This document shows, one piece after another, positions 1-10,233 of a stretch of 64,000 bases of DNA (position 1 is the stretch's first letter; each line of letters starts with the position of its first letter). Origin of the DNA: Brachionus rotundiformis (lineage: Eukaryota > Rotifera > Eurotatoria > Ploima > Brachionidae). A model generated the notes under the pieces. That model did no database searches, was not told the origin of the DNA, and worked only from the letters and a program-made list of their open reading frames with translations. The position numbers and the translations under genes are program-made. The stretch spans positions 1-64,000 of the forward strand of contig JAESIW010000020.1 of the NCBI GenBank assembly GCA_016802295.1. The letters run 5' to 3'.

Positions 1-91
1 CTTATTATCGTTTCTTGCATTTGGGTGTCATTCTAAACCATATAATCGACAAGATACATAATTTTTTAGTATCATGTTGTCTATTTCAAAG

Positions 92-112
92 GGACGAGCA
101 CTTTTGACGCAT
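92..112 (+). repeat. Left terminal inverted repeat of the MULE
   Basis: The left end starts GGA and contains TTTGACGCAT at 103-112, directly after target duplication 83-91. It pairs imperfectly with 2541-2561. Confidence 0.85.
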
Positions 113-307
113 ATATCGAAATAAAAAAGTATAAGAAATTTTTTTATAGTATAGAGATAAATAAATAAAGTATAAGATTTTTTTTTTATATTATCGCATA
201 CACGTGATCAAATTAGCATTAAGTTTCTCGTAAAAGAATAAAATAATATTTTAAGCAAAAGAAGAATTATTTAATTTATTTTTTTAAAATTAATTGTAAA
301 ATTAGAA

Positions 308-2338
308 ATGCCACCGAAAGGGAAAATCAAATACGAATGGAACAAAATTCGAGTATTCATTAATCAGATCGACTTAGAAACGTTTATCCGAAACGATTCA
401 TATCGAAGTGTAATAAAAAATGGACCTCAAAAGTATTTTTGCAATGAATGTCAAGACGTTATTACTCATCATATGCTTGTTTCGTACCGATATTGTTCAT
501 CGGTTAAATGTCACGAGAAACAAGGTGACTGTTGTCCGTACAAATATAAAATTCACAAATGTGAACAGACTGGAGCATTTCATTTGTATGAATCGAACTC
601 GAAGCATTTAGATATTAATGTTGATTCGGAAGATCAACCAGTTGGGTTACATTGTCTAATGAAGGAAGAAATCATGAAATGCTATAATCAACGTATAAGA
701 AAACCGATGGACATATGCATTACCTTAACAACTAATCAAGTAAACAATAAACTCTATGAAGGAATACAGTTACCAACAGCCAAACAGATTTCGCGTCAAA
801 TAGCCAAAATAAAAAACCCGAACGATGACGATGATGAATTTTCTAAAGTCGAAGCGTTGATGAACAGTTTAATGTATCAGGGAAACAAATACTATGAGCC
901 TAATCAAGCGTTTTGTTTCGGTGTTAAATTAGGAGATGGTTCTGAACAGTCACATTTTATTGCTAACTTTACATCATTGAAACTTTTAGAAGTAATTTCT
1001 ATTGTCGATCTTTCTGTAACGGATTTATCTATATATCACATAGACGAGACTTATAAAATTACTAAAAATCGATTTCCACTCGTGGTAATCGGTAGATCTG
1101 ATCATAATGGCACTTTTTATCCGATTTGTATATCTCTTGTTAGTCATGGACAAGCAATTGATTTTATTAATATATTGCAGTCATTGAAAGAACTCTGTTT
1201 AAGTTTAAACATATCGTTTCAGCCTACTTGTTTTTTACAAGATGCGTGTTTAGCGAGTAAAATCGGAATTGAGACAGTTTTCAAGTCGTGTCAAATTTTA
1301 ATGTGCTGGTTTCATGTTATTCAAAATGTCAAACGACAAGAAAAAATCATACCGAATAATGAATACAATCAAGTAATGCAAGAAATTAACAATATGCATT
1401 ATAGCAAGTCTATTGAAGAATATAATACAATTAAAAATAACATTCTTGAAAGGTGGGACAAAATTGATGGATTAAAGTCATTCAAAGAGTATTTCAAAAA
1501 ACAGTGGTTGGATAGTGATTTTAATAACTGGCAAATTTATGTTTCAATTCCAGGTTTTGCTTCAACAAACAATACTATAGAGAGTTTTAATGGGCGTATT
1601 AAAAAATTCTTTACTAAAAGAGAACTTCTTACGATTCGAACAGCAATTGAAATAATATGTAGAGAACTAGTAAGTTTTTATTCTGTCCACAGCCCAGAGT
1701 TTAAATGGACTCGAACACCTGACTCGATTACTAAGAAACATTCCAAATTGTTGACGGGTGAGTCGTTCGTTCAAAAAAATGAAGACCTCATTATTCACAA
1801 TGGTTTAAGTTCTATGCATAATATTATTATCAGTAAACGAACTTGTAGTTGTCGTTGGTTTTTGGCGTATTCTATGTGCAGTCACCTCCTAAAAGCAAGT
1901 GAATTATTTTGTTTTTCAATATCAAATGAACGTCCAAGGAAATTCGTAACAAGACCACGTCCAGGCAAAAAAGAAAAACTTAAAACTTTTCCTCAAAATT
2001 TTAATAATAATCCAACGATTGATCAGCAAAAACAGGTCGAATCCATTGAGAAACAACTTGTTGAGTTAGAGTCTATGGATAATCAACAACAACAATCGAA
2101 TGAACCACAACTTGCCGAGCTTCAGCCAGTTAGGTCGATACAACCTGTTGAATCTCAACCGTCTAGTGAGCCTATGGAGACTCAAATAGTTAAAAAGAAG
2201 CGAGGTAGACCACCAAAGATCCTAAATGGGGAAGACAAAGTTAAATCGAAGAAAGCGAGGGTTGAGGAGCAAGTATTAGAAACTAAAAGAGGACCTGGTC
2301 GTCCACGTAAAGCTAGACATGCTTTAGTAATGGAATAA
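308..2338 (+). CDS. MULE transposase with SWIM finger and AT-hooks
   Basis: This 676-residue uninterrupted ORF is the transposase of the element at 92-2561. A Cys/His-rich N-terminal segment (about residues 45-90) looks like a zinc-binding DNA-recognition domain. The MULE catalytic core shows Asp246 in HIDETYK, Asp312 in FLQDACL, the C..H signature CWFH (333-336) and Glu425 in TIESFNG, consistent with the DDE triad. A SWIM zinc finger follows (Cys513, Cys515, Cys524, His526). The C-terminus is rich in Gln/Glu/Pro and ends with two AT-hooks, KKKRGRPPK (near 634) and GPGRPRK (near 664). The first ATG sits about 200 bp inside the left terminus. No stop or frameshift is present, so the protein could be active; activity is inference. 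Confidence 0.92.
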   Translation: MPPKGKIKYEWNKIRVFINQIDLETFIRNDSYRSVIKNGPQKYFCNECQDVITHHMLVSYRYCSSVKCHEKQGDCCPYKYKIHKCEQTGAFHLYESNSKHLDINVDSEDQPVGLHCLMKEEIMKCYNQRIRKPMDICITLTTNQVNNKLYEGIQLPTAKQISRQIAKIKNPNDDDDEFSKVEALMNSLMYQGNKYYEPNQAFCFGVKLGDGSEQSHFIANFTSLKLLEVISIVDLSVTDLSIYHIDETYKITKNRFPLVVIGRSDHNGTFYPICISLVSHGQAIDFINILQSLKELCLSLNISFQPTCFLQDACLASKIGIETVFKSCQILMCWFHVIQNVKRQEKIIPNNEYNQVMQEINNMHYSKSIEEYNTIKNNILERWDKIDGLKSFKEYFKKQWLDSDFNNWQIYVSIPGFASTNNTIESFNGRIKKFFTKRELLTIRTAIEIICRELVSFYSVHSPEFKWTRTPDSITKKHSKLLTGESFVQKNEDLIIHNGLSSMHNIIISKRTCSCRWFLAYSMCSHLLKASELFCFSISNERPRKFVTRPRPGKKEKLKTFPQNFNNNPTIDQQKQVESIEKQLVELESMDNQQQQSNEPQLAELQPVRSIQPVESQPSSEPMETQIVKKKRGRPPKILNGEDKVKSKKARVEEQVLETKRGPGRPRKARHALVME

Positions 2339-2540
2339 TTAGTTTTGACTTAAATTGATTTCTTTTTGGATTATTTTTTATACTATGTTTTATTCTGTTA
2401 TGCTTGATTGAATTTTATTTTATACTATTTTCGTTCTTGGTAATTTTTTATACTAAAATAATAAATTCTTTATACTATAAAAATATTTTTTTTTCTATAC
2501 TGAAAAAAAATATGTGTTTATGCGTTAAGAGGTTATTTTT

Positions 2541-2561
2541 ATGCGTCAAACGATTTTCTCC
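2541..2561 (-). repeat. Right terminal inverted repeat of the MULE
   Basis: The right terminus, read on the minus strand, begins GGA and reaches TTTGACGCAT at 2550-2541; target duplication 2562-2570 follows directly. Confidence 0.85.
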
Positions 2562-2570
2562 ATTTCAAAG

Positions 2571-3760
2571 CTAATTATAAAAACTATACATAAACTATAA
2601 TTAAATTTTTTATTCAGTAAACACCGCGAGGATGATGTTGAAAAAAATTTATAAAATAAAATAAGTTTTGCGGCACATAGGATGCCAAAGGCATATGCCT
2701 TGATGCATCGGTGAACCAGATTTCTGGTGAATCTGCAAAGTGCGTACGAAATAGAATGCTGTCTATCTTAATTAGGATGGATATTAATCGCCAGCATCCT
2801 CTTCGGGTGATTGGTGTCATCTTTTAGAAGGTGTCACTATTGGCAAATTCTGTCTATTAATTGAGGTATAACCCGCTGAAGCAAATTACCTTTTGGGTCC
2901 AACGTTAGAAGAGCTTTGGACAAAAAGGAGGGCCTCTGGTTCTTTTGATTCCCAAGCCGCTCCATTGTGCTCATGGGTTACAAAAATGTATTATGATGTC
3001 TATTTTAAACATTAATTTCAAAACTTAACATAAACTATTTTTAAATTTTTTAAAATTTTTAGATAAAATGAAATTTTCTATACAGAAATTAAAATTATTC
3101 TAAATCAATCCCTAATAGTTATGGTCAAGCATGTTTTGAAACAAAACAATTGACCAGAGTAGATCAGAAAATTTTCCGTCTACCATCAGAAGACATGATA
3201 AGAGATAGCTGATGTTGGCGGATTAAAAATTTTTAATTAAAATTAAGAGCTTCATAAAAGTGTCTTTTGACTGGGACGAAGTTTGCACGATTCCATATCA
3301 TATACCCCCTATCATAGCAAAAAAGACAAAATTTAAATTGATTAAAATAATAGAAAATCTATAAATAGTTCTAAAAGAATTATTTGAAAATTATTTAATT
3401 GTAATCAATCAGGAAATTAAATTTAAACTAAATGAATTAATTGTAATTCTTCAATAGCATATGTGATAAGAAATTATGGTGATTCAATTCCTGATATTTT
3501 TTGTTTAAAGTAAATCTTTTATAATTTTTTTTTAAAAGCATTTAATAAATCGTGATTTCCGTAAATATTTTTTCATTGAAAAAAATTATTTATAAAATTA
3601 CTAATTAAATTGAAAATATTAAATGATAGAGAATATTTTTCTTAATGATAGCCTAGAAGATTTAGGGATTAAGGATTCTTTATAATTAATTGACATGTCA
3701 AATTGATAATTATTATATACGTGATTAAAATATTTATTAAAATATTAAATTATTTAATAG
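2571..3760 (+). other. Copy A of the threonine aldolase last intron (non-coding)
   Basis: This stretch has no gene and matches 24421-25520, part of the last intron of the threonine aldolase gene in copy B. Copy A keeps about 35 bp near 2665-2698 and about 110 bp near 2814-2920 that are replaced or missing in copy B. A segment at 2612-2648 (cagtaaacaccgcgagg, then a poly-A-like run) resembles the 3' end of a retroposon. The block ends with the acceptor tttaatag at 3760. Confidence 0.8.
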
Positions 3761-3931
3761 GTTGATGATGCTGAAATTAATAAACTGAATGCAATTATCC
3801 GAGTTAACGCCGGAGAATGTGACTCAAGGACTATAAGAATGCTTACAAATTTAAATGCTGCACCAGAAGACATCGATTTGGCAATTAGAAAAATTAATTA
3901 TGTTGTTCAAAAATTTGAAAGCAGTTTATAA
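3761..3931 (+). pseudogene. Duplicated last exon of threonine aldolase
   Basis: The exon begins right after an AG acceptor and reads 56 codons to TAA, starting VDDAEINKLNAIIRVN and ending KINYVVQKFESSL. It matches the real last exon at 25521-25691 almost perfectly (Ala/Ser and Phe/Tyr differences are visible). The translation aligns with the C-terminal domain of animal L-threonine aldolases. No upstream aldolase exons are visible in copy A, because the window begins inside the duplicated intron. It is called a pseudogene fragment on that basis; upstream exons beyond the window would change this. Confidence 0.75.
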
Positions 3932-4008
3932 TTTAGAATTTTTTAGGCACACAGATTGTTTTCTTATAATCTTATTAATAAACTTATTTAAAATTTTAAA
4001 CTTTAAAC

Positions 4009-4163
4009 CCAATGGTTGGCACTATACATCAATGTTTGCAAAGTCAACTCTTCTTTGGACCTCCCTTTTATACATCTATTCTAACCGTAAAATAAGGCTA
4101 TTCATTAAAAACCATTGGCTTAAGAATGATCGAAACCAAAAGCAAAAACTTGTTTTTATATAA
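4009..4163 (+). pseudogene. Truncated opsin, end of last exon only
   Basis: This matches the 3' part of opsin exon 4 in copy B (from CCAATGGTTGG to the stop). Everything upstream, about 1 kb with exons 1-3 and the start of exon 4, is missing; the junction joins sequence just after the aldolase exon directly to the TM7 coding part. One C is also lost in the ACTATACCATCA stretch (near 4027), shifting frame before the FAKS lysine motif. It cannot encode a receptor. Confidence 0.88.
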
Positions 4164-5320
4164 TTGTTTAATAAATTGTTTTAGATTTTAAATAAATTAT
4201 AATTTCTTATACAAAATTTTTAACCAATTGATAATACAGCTAACTTATCTTCTTTGGACAATGTTACAGATGCGATCTGGTAATACGATTAAAAAAATCT
4301 TAACCTACAGCACTAAAACATTAGGTTCTTTTTTTTTTCAAAATTTTTTTTGATGATTTAATCATTAATTATTCGTTGTGAAACTTTTCCATTAAGTATT
4401 TGATAAATTTCACCATTAGATTTATTTTTTAAAAGTTTTTAGTCAATTAAATATTATGCAAAACTTTTTTAAAAATAAAATTTAAGCAAAAATAAACGTT
4501 ATTAAAGGAATATATTAATTATTTTAGATTAATTTAAAATTTTAAATAAATAGTATTTTTTTTCATGGGATATTAGTGCAACTATCAAGTAATGTATATT
4601 ATATTGAAGCCAAGCTTTCCAGCTTTTAAATGATATACTTTTTTTAATACTTTTTTATTTAAATAGGTGAAATATCTATCTTGTAATCTAGAAATGATCC
4701 ATAGCCTATCTGAATAAAAACTCCTACAAAATTGCTTAAATTCAAACTTGAATATAAAAAAGCCACTCATTTCATAGCTCTTATTCTACGTAATATGTGT
4801 GTAAAATTTCATACAAATATCTAATTCTGATCAATAGATATTAGAATAAAACTATCATTTTACTCAATTTTCACTTATTCAAGAAATTGTAAAATTTTGA
4901 TGTTTTTTAATCATAACTTCAGTAAAATTCATCCAAATAAAATAAGCTATAGCTCATTTTAATCAAGATTAAAGTCTATAGAAACAAATATATCGAATTT
5001 TCTAAACCACCGAGGACAATTTTGCCAAGGATTATACAAGACACTTACGGGTTGGACATGGGAAAAAAATAAATAATTAAAAAAACATGATTATTTTTGA
5101 AAAAAAGATTTTCGCATAAGACTGTAAAATTTCATTAGTTTATCTTTATTGCATGATATTTATTTTAATAATTAAAGTTTAGAACAAGCATTATTGGGCC
5201 TCGTTATTTAAAAATTTAACAAAAAATAGTTTCTGAGCATGATCATTAAAATTTGATCATAAGCTTCAATAAACCTTCTTTTTGCACTCTTTTTTAGTGA
5301 CATATCTGAAATGATCCCTT
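4164..5320 (+). other. Non-coding, partly duplicated
   Basis: No gene is seen. From about 4905 to 5320 the sequence is shared with 27620-28065 of copy B. The part at about 4200-4900 has no match there, where copy B has other sequence and an N-gap. Short ORFs here have no recognisable motifs. Confidence 0.6.
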
Positions 5321-6280
5321 AGAATGTTAAAGTTGGCCTTTTTACAAACAATTTGTGTATCTGGTTTACAAACAAATCACTAAAAATGATTGAAGTTACT
5401 CTAAACCATGTAATCGAATGCATTGAAAACTATTGTATTGAATGGGGTCTACGAATAAACATTAACAAGACATTTCAAACCGCATTCACTACAGCAGGCT
5501 ATCGTACAAACTATTAGTGCAAATACTAACTCAATCTTTTTCTCGACAAGCATCCAATTCCATTGGAATCATTTCCGACATTTTTGGATATCAAATTCAA
5601 CCCCAAGCTCAGTTTCAGCAAACCTTTTTTCAAGCATTAGCTCATGAACTACATCTAAAATCAATCTCTATGTTGCTCAACCTAAAAAATATCATCTGAT
5701 CTTCAAAAACTCCATGATAAAATTTTAAGACACATCAAATCTTTCCAATCAAAATAAGAATCACTGACATGCATAACCAATTCAAATTGGACTTTAAAGA
5801 AACACGCTCAAAAGTTCTGATCAATAAATTTCTCATCAAAAAGACAAACCACCAACAATTAAGATCGGGCCTGTATGAATTTAACTCAATTGATGATACT
5901 TCAAACGCTAAGTTCACTTCGCTCTACTTAGATTTCAAACAATAGTTTCTACATAAAAATTATCACATTACTCTTTTTATTACTAACGCTGGGCTTAAAA
6001 AAGAAAGACTCAATTCTATTTTAAGCAACCTAAGTTTCTACTCAAGACTTATAATTGCTTTGCTTTGTTGCTTTGTGATCAAGAGATCAATGTTGAAATT
6101 TTCAAGATTTAAGCATTCAATTTTTTAATAATATTAATCTAATTTTCAATGTTTTAATTTTTTAAATAATTATGTAAAGAATTAATTTGTAATTTGTAAA
6201 ATTTATTCCATTTAAATAAATGGAGTGTTATTCGGTCTTTATGATATGGACACTAGCCTGTTGATTAACCTTGAAATTAA
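5321..6280 (+). pseudogene. Non-LTR retrotransposon RT fragment, copy A
   Basis: This corresponds to 28055-29010. It encodes the end of a reverse transcriptase: the FADD motif region is decayed to FTNN here (FADDLCIWF in copy B), followed by WGLRIN and thumb-domain sequence with several stops and frameshifts. A 3' untranslated tail follows (about 6030-6275, with cttgaaatt near its end). Related 5'-truncated tails occur at 33430-33700 (+) and 37266-37712 (-), so this is a dispersed family. No complete copy is in the window. Confidence 0.8.
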
Positions 6281-6511
6281 TATTTTTTTTAGTTCCTTTT
6301 AAATTATATCTAATTTTAAAAAAGGATTAATTTTAAAAAAGGAAATGATAAATTCTCTAAAAATGATTTAAAACTATTTTCAATAAAATAATTAAAAGAG
6401 TTTTGGGAATTTCTAATCATATGGCAAACAAGACTATTTTGAGTTCGAGAAATAATGCCCATTAAAGTTGTTCCTAATCTGATTACGCCACTTCCGTACC
6501 AATCTACATAT

Positions 6512-8172
6512 CTTCTTCTATCCAACCATTAAAAGCTTCTTCGGATACTTCTTTAAGTTAATCCTTATCTGAGACCAACTATCTCGCACCCAAGCATCGA
6601 GCCTGTGCCAAGAGTACTCCTTTCAGATCCTCTACTTTCAATTAATTAAATGGCTTTTTGTCTTCAATTGGTACCAAAATGGACATTCTAAAATTTATCA
6701 TATTTTTACTAGTTTCTTATACTTCTCAATTGATCAATTGTTGTTTCTATCGCTGCTCCTCGTTGTTGCTGGAAGAATAACAAGGATAGTTGTTTAATAG
6801 TTTATTGCAATAATAAATATTAAGTAATATAATATAAAAATAATAATAATAGTATCTTTTAAAAAGGGTTCCTTTCGTTTCTTTTATATATCGTTGACTT
6901 CTGTATCTCGTTAGAAATGATTAGTATTCTAGAATAATTCCATTCTGATTCTAAAGGTTTTACGAGGCGTGTTAATTAATAACATATTAATAAAATTAAT
7001 AATATAGTCACGTATTCTATATATATATGATTTAAATACGAATTGATCATCAAGTTAGTGAGTGCTTAGAGTGTCGGTAACAAATTTATGTTTTGGAAAT
7101 ATTTTCCTAACACTTGGTACATTAAGTTCGTCCTGAAGAGCTTTTATTGAATCTGTGTCACTTTCTATTTCTAAATCCAAATTACAGTCAACAAAATCTT
7201 TTTCGGTTTCAACTAGCGTATTCAAATCTTCATCTTATGAATTTACTAAATGATTAACAATTTTTCACATTTTTGCCATGACATCGAAATTTGTTAGATT
7301 TTACTTGTTTTTCTTTAACGTTAGCAGAATTTCGGCATTAATTTAAATTTCGTTCAGTAGATTCCTTTTTCCTTTGTTATTTATCAAATGGTTTATCAAG
7401 TAAATTAGCAGTTTGAAAAGCTTTTTCGGAAATTAAAAAATGTTCTTAAATTGGACAATTCGTTGTTATTAAATGTCTTGATTTTGTTTCGTCATTTGAA
7501 TTACCTTTCCCACCGCACATTTTATATTTAGACATCTTTATATTACTCTACTTTTTTAATCAATTAACAACTTTTTTTTTCAATTAACATGCTTTTATAC
7601 TTTGAAATGAGCTAGTAGTGTGATGCATGTTACTTCTTTACATCAAAGCCGAATATCCAATTTTTTACTAACTATAATTATTTTAATTAGATAAAGAACT
7701 TACGTTTAAATTTTTTTTCCAAGAACTAATTCTTAATAAGATCTTAGCAAGGATCTGACAAGGATTCTTGTAAAGAATATAATCATTTACCCGCTCAAAA
7801 TCCTGACCTAGGAAAGTATACGATCCTACTCTTGGACGGTAGAGGATCCTAATTAAAAATCCTAAAGAATCCTTTTGGACTATCAGGATCCAATATGATC
7901 TTGATAGATCCTTTTATGAAGATGATCTTTTTAGTTTTCAATATGATCTAAGAATTTTTGAGACCTGATAAAGTCTTTTTGCATTTTTGGTTCCTAAGCA
8001 TTAGGATTAATATAAATTTAATAGGATTTAATTAGAAATAAAAATTAATTTTAAAATTTTATTAAACAGGAAATTGATAAAAATGAAATACCCTTAATTA
8101 AAAATGATCAAAGAAATAATAAAAGAAAACTGGATTAACAATACCTGAGATTATACCAACTAACTTTTTAAC
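6512..8172 (+). other. AT-rich non-coding region with decayed ORF
   Basis: No intact gene is seen. A 33-codon ATG ORF at 6679-6780 (MDILKFIIFLLVSYTSQ...) has a signal-peptide-like start but nothing supports it further. On the minus strand at about 7560-7090 the sequence reads as a degenerate coding region with several stops, starting MSKYKMCGGKGNS and ending with an acidic stretch; it is probably a transposon relic. From 7740 to 7948 there are nine GATC sites, mostly within AGGATCC or AGATCC contexts. Confidence 0.5.
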
Positions 8173-8318
8173 TTAGACAATCGGTAATGAGTACATGCTG
8201 ACGTCTCTGGCTAGATCAGAGCTAATCGCCGGCTGTTCGTTTGGAGTTACATTTTCTTCTTCGCCTTCAGCATCAGCGTACCGTTTTTGATCAATAAGAT
8301 GGTCTGAAGCTTCTGGAT
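8173..8318 (-). CDS. Possible orphan last exon, unrecognised
   Basis: After an acceptor-like TTTTTAAAG on the minus strand, an open frame of 48 residues runs to a TAA at 8173-8175. It begins PEASDHLIDQKRYADAE, is acidic in the middle (EGEEEN) and ends SMYSLPIV. Its base composition is richer in GC than the surroundings, which suggests real or recent coding sequence. A candidate upstream exon near 8567-8620 (TPVLDPVRINLLK) joins in phase but lacks an acceptor. I do not recognise the protein. It may be a fragment of a transposon-borne gene. Confidence 0.3.
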
Positions 8319-10229
8319 CTTTAAAAATAGAATATAAAGTTAAGAATAAACACCAAAAAATTTTAACTTAGTAATTCCTGCTAACGTTTGACTAAGTAAT
8401 TCCTGGAGTCCAAACATTTTTGTCTAAGTGATCAAACAACGTTGTCCCAATTGTATACAAATGATTCGATCGTTCGCAATTTTTTCAAAAAGCATGCTTA
8501 AAAATTAATTATCCTAATTACTTAAATATAATAAAAAAAAGTAATTAAATTCTATATAATTTTTACCTTTTAAAAGATTAATACGAACAGGATCGAGCAC
8601 AGGCGTTTTTTTGTGTGTTTATTTTGAATTTGAAAATGAACACGATTGGAAAGAAAATTTGACTAACTTTTTTCAATTAAAGTAAATTTCGAACTAATAT
8701 TTTTAAAATAGTGCTTTATAAAGTATCCAACAACTAGTGTCTTAAACAAATTACAAAAATTTTATTAAAAATTCTATATGAATATTGACTCATAATATAT
8801 AAAAAATTTATGAAAAGAACCTGTTTTTTCCTTTCATTTTTCTATTCATATAATTTATTTAGGAATCATAAAAATGATCGTGATAAAAACTAATTAAAAA
8901 AACTTATAAATATTAAAGATCTCAATTAATCTCAATTAAAAAGATTCTTAAAAAAATCTTTATTATATTATCTTAGCAAATTTTGATCTCTTAAGATTTG
9001 AAATGAATCCTTATAAGAATCTTGATAAATAACCCTAAAAATGCCTTTTGTTTAAGATTTTAACAAAGACAATTCAAAGTACTTAACAAGATCCTTCGTC
9101 CTATTAAATCTTTGGGAGTCCTGTAAGATCCTAAATAGGATTTGGTTCCTGGGAAATTGCTTTTTTTTTGTTTAAAAATTTAATTTTATTAAAAAAAACC
9201 TTCAAAAATTATTCACTTTCTATATTTAACTAATTTAATTCAATAAAATATGATTACAGAAATAAAAAAAATTAAATAAGTTTGAAAGTAATTTTCGAAA
9301 AATCATATTTTTTATATGTAAGAAGTCAGAATTAAATGTCGATTTAGTAAACTTGAATTATTAAAATTTAATTTAATAAAGAGTTAGAAATTTTAAATGT
9401 TCTGCAGCTCATGATTTTTCATTAAGGTAAAATTGGCTATGTAAAAAACAAAACCATAAGCTAGGTTTCTTAACTAGGCTATTATGTGTTATAAGCCGTT
9501 TTTTCTAGGTTTTCAAGTATGCAGATAGTTTCGCGAAATTTAAATAGTGTTATGGTTTTGCACGAACCTTGGTTTTTGTCTTCAATAATTCATCAGCTAG
9601 AACGAGTTAGTGAAGAATGAGTTAAAACAACTCTTTTTATTGTCATATTTGTCCATTAAATTGTTGCAGCGATGAGAGATGGCCACCAAAAGTCAGAAAG
9701 AAGCAATTAAAACGGTTGATTAGAATTGAACCGCCGAAATGAAGAGCAAGCTGTTGATTGAATTTGATGCAAATGAAAAGAAGATAAGAGATCTTTATAT
9801 AGATCTTGATATAGAGATAGAAAAGGTTAAGTGCTAGACTCTTTTTACAGCTGTCTACTATGCAACAAGTACATAAAGCGTCGAGAATTGGATTTAAATG
9901 GTACCCAATGACATAAGAGTCGCTGAAGATAAAGCTTGCAGTAATCACTACTTATGTGAAGGAGGCGGACCTAAGTACTTTGTTAATAGGAAAGTTTTTT
10001 CTCATGCACTAAAGCCTAAATTTACATTTTAAGATCAATTATGAGAACCTAAGACTATTGAAGAAGCTTACAAGAAAGCTATAAAATTCTAATGTGCGAT
10101 ATTTCATAAAATATATAGCAGAATCGGGAAAAAAAAATACCAATAAACACTATCAATCACTAAAAAATTAATTGAAAATCACAGCTTGATAAACTAACAC
10201 TTTAAATCTTGCCATAAGATCTTCAACAT
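8319..10229 (+). other. AT-rich non-coding region with possible gag-like relic
   Basis: No intact gene is seen. At about 9755-10090 one plus-strand frame reads LIEFDANEKKIRDLYIDL and later NHYLCEGGGPKYFVNRKVFS and PKTIEEAYKKAIKF, broken by several stops; this could be a retroelement gag relic or a dead gene. Around 8910-9140 there are more AGATCC/AATCCT-type motifs like those at 7740-7948. Confidence 0.4.
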
Positions 10230-10233
10230 TAAC

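Larger units (their letters stand above)
92..2561 (+). mobile_element. Complete MULE (Mutator-like) DNA transposon
   Basis: The 2470-bp element lies between two copies of the 9-bp target duplication atttcaaag (83-91 and 2562-2570). The duplicated locus at 24412-24420 has a single atttcaaag with continuous flanks, an empty site that proves the ends. Both termini begin GGA and share TTTGACGCAT ten bases further in (103-112; reverse complement at 2541-2550), an imperfect terminal inverted repeat of about 21 bp. A further partial copy of the inner motif, atgcgttaa, lies near 2520. A 9-bp duplication is typical of Mutator-like elements. It carries one intact transposase ORF. Confidence 0.93.
1..6511 (+). 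repeat. Segmental duplication, copy A
   Basis: This block is near-identical to 24330-29234 in the same orientation; window base 1 matches base 24330, so the true left edge lies outside the window. Both copies end at a shared stretch finishing in ctacatat (6511 and 29234), after which they diverge. Copy A carries intron sequence and the last exon of a threonine aldolase, the end of an opsin, a non-LTR RT fragment and its 3' tail. It differs from copy B by a MULE insertion (92-2561), loss of most of the opsin, and unrelated sequence at about 4200-4900. Copy A is the derived or more degraded copy by inference, because the genes are more complete in copy B. Confidence 0.9.

Noticed and set aside
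6679..6780. Small secreted peptide gene MDILKFIIFLLVSYTSQ
   Set aside because: A hydrophobic start is common by chance in AT-rich DNA; there is no exon structure, repeat or homology to support it.
8567..8620. Candidate upstream exon TPVLDPVRINLLK for the frame at 8173-8318
   Set aside because: It joins in phase, but a stop lies just upstream and no acceptor AG is present, so the exon cannot be defined.
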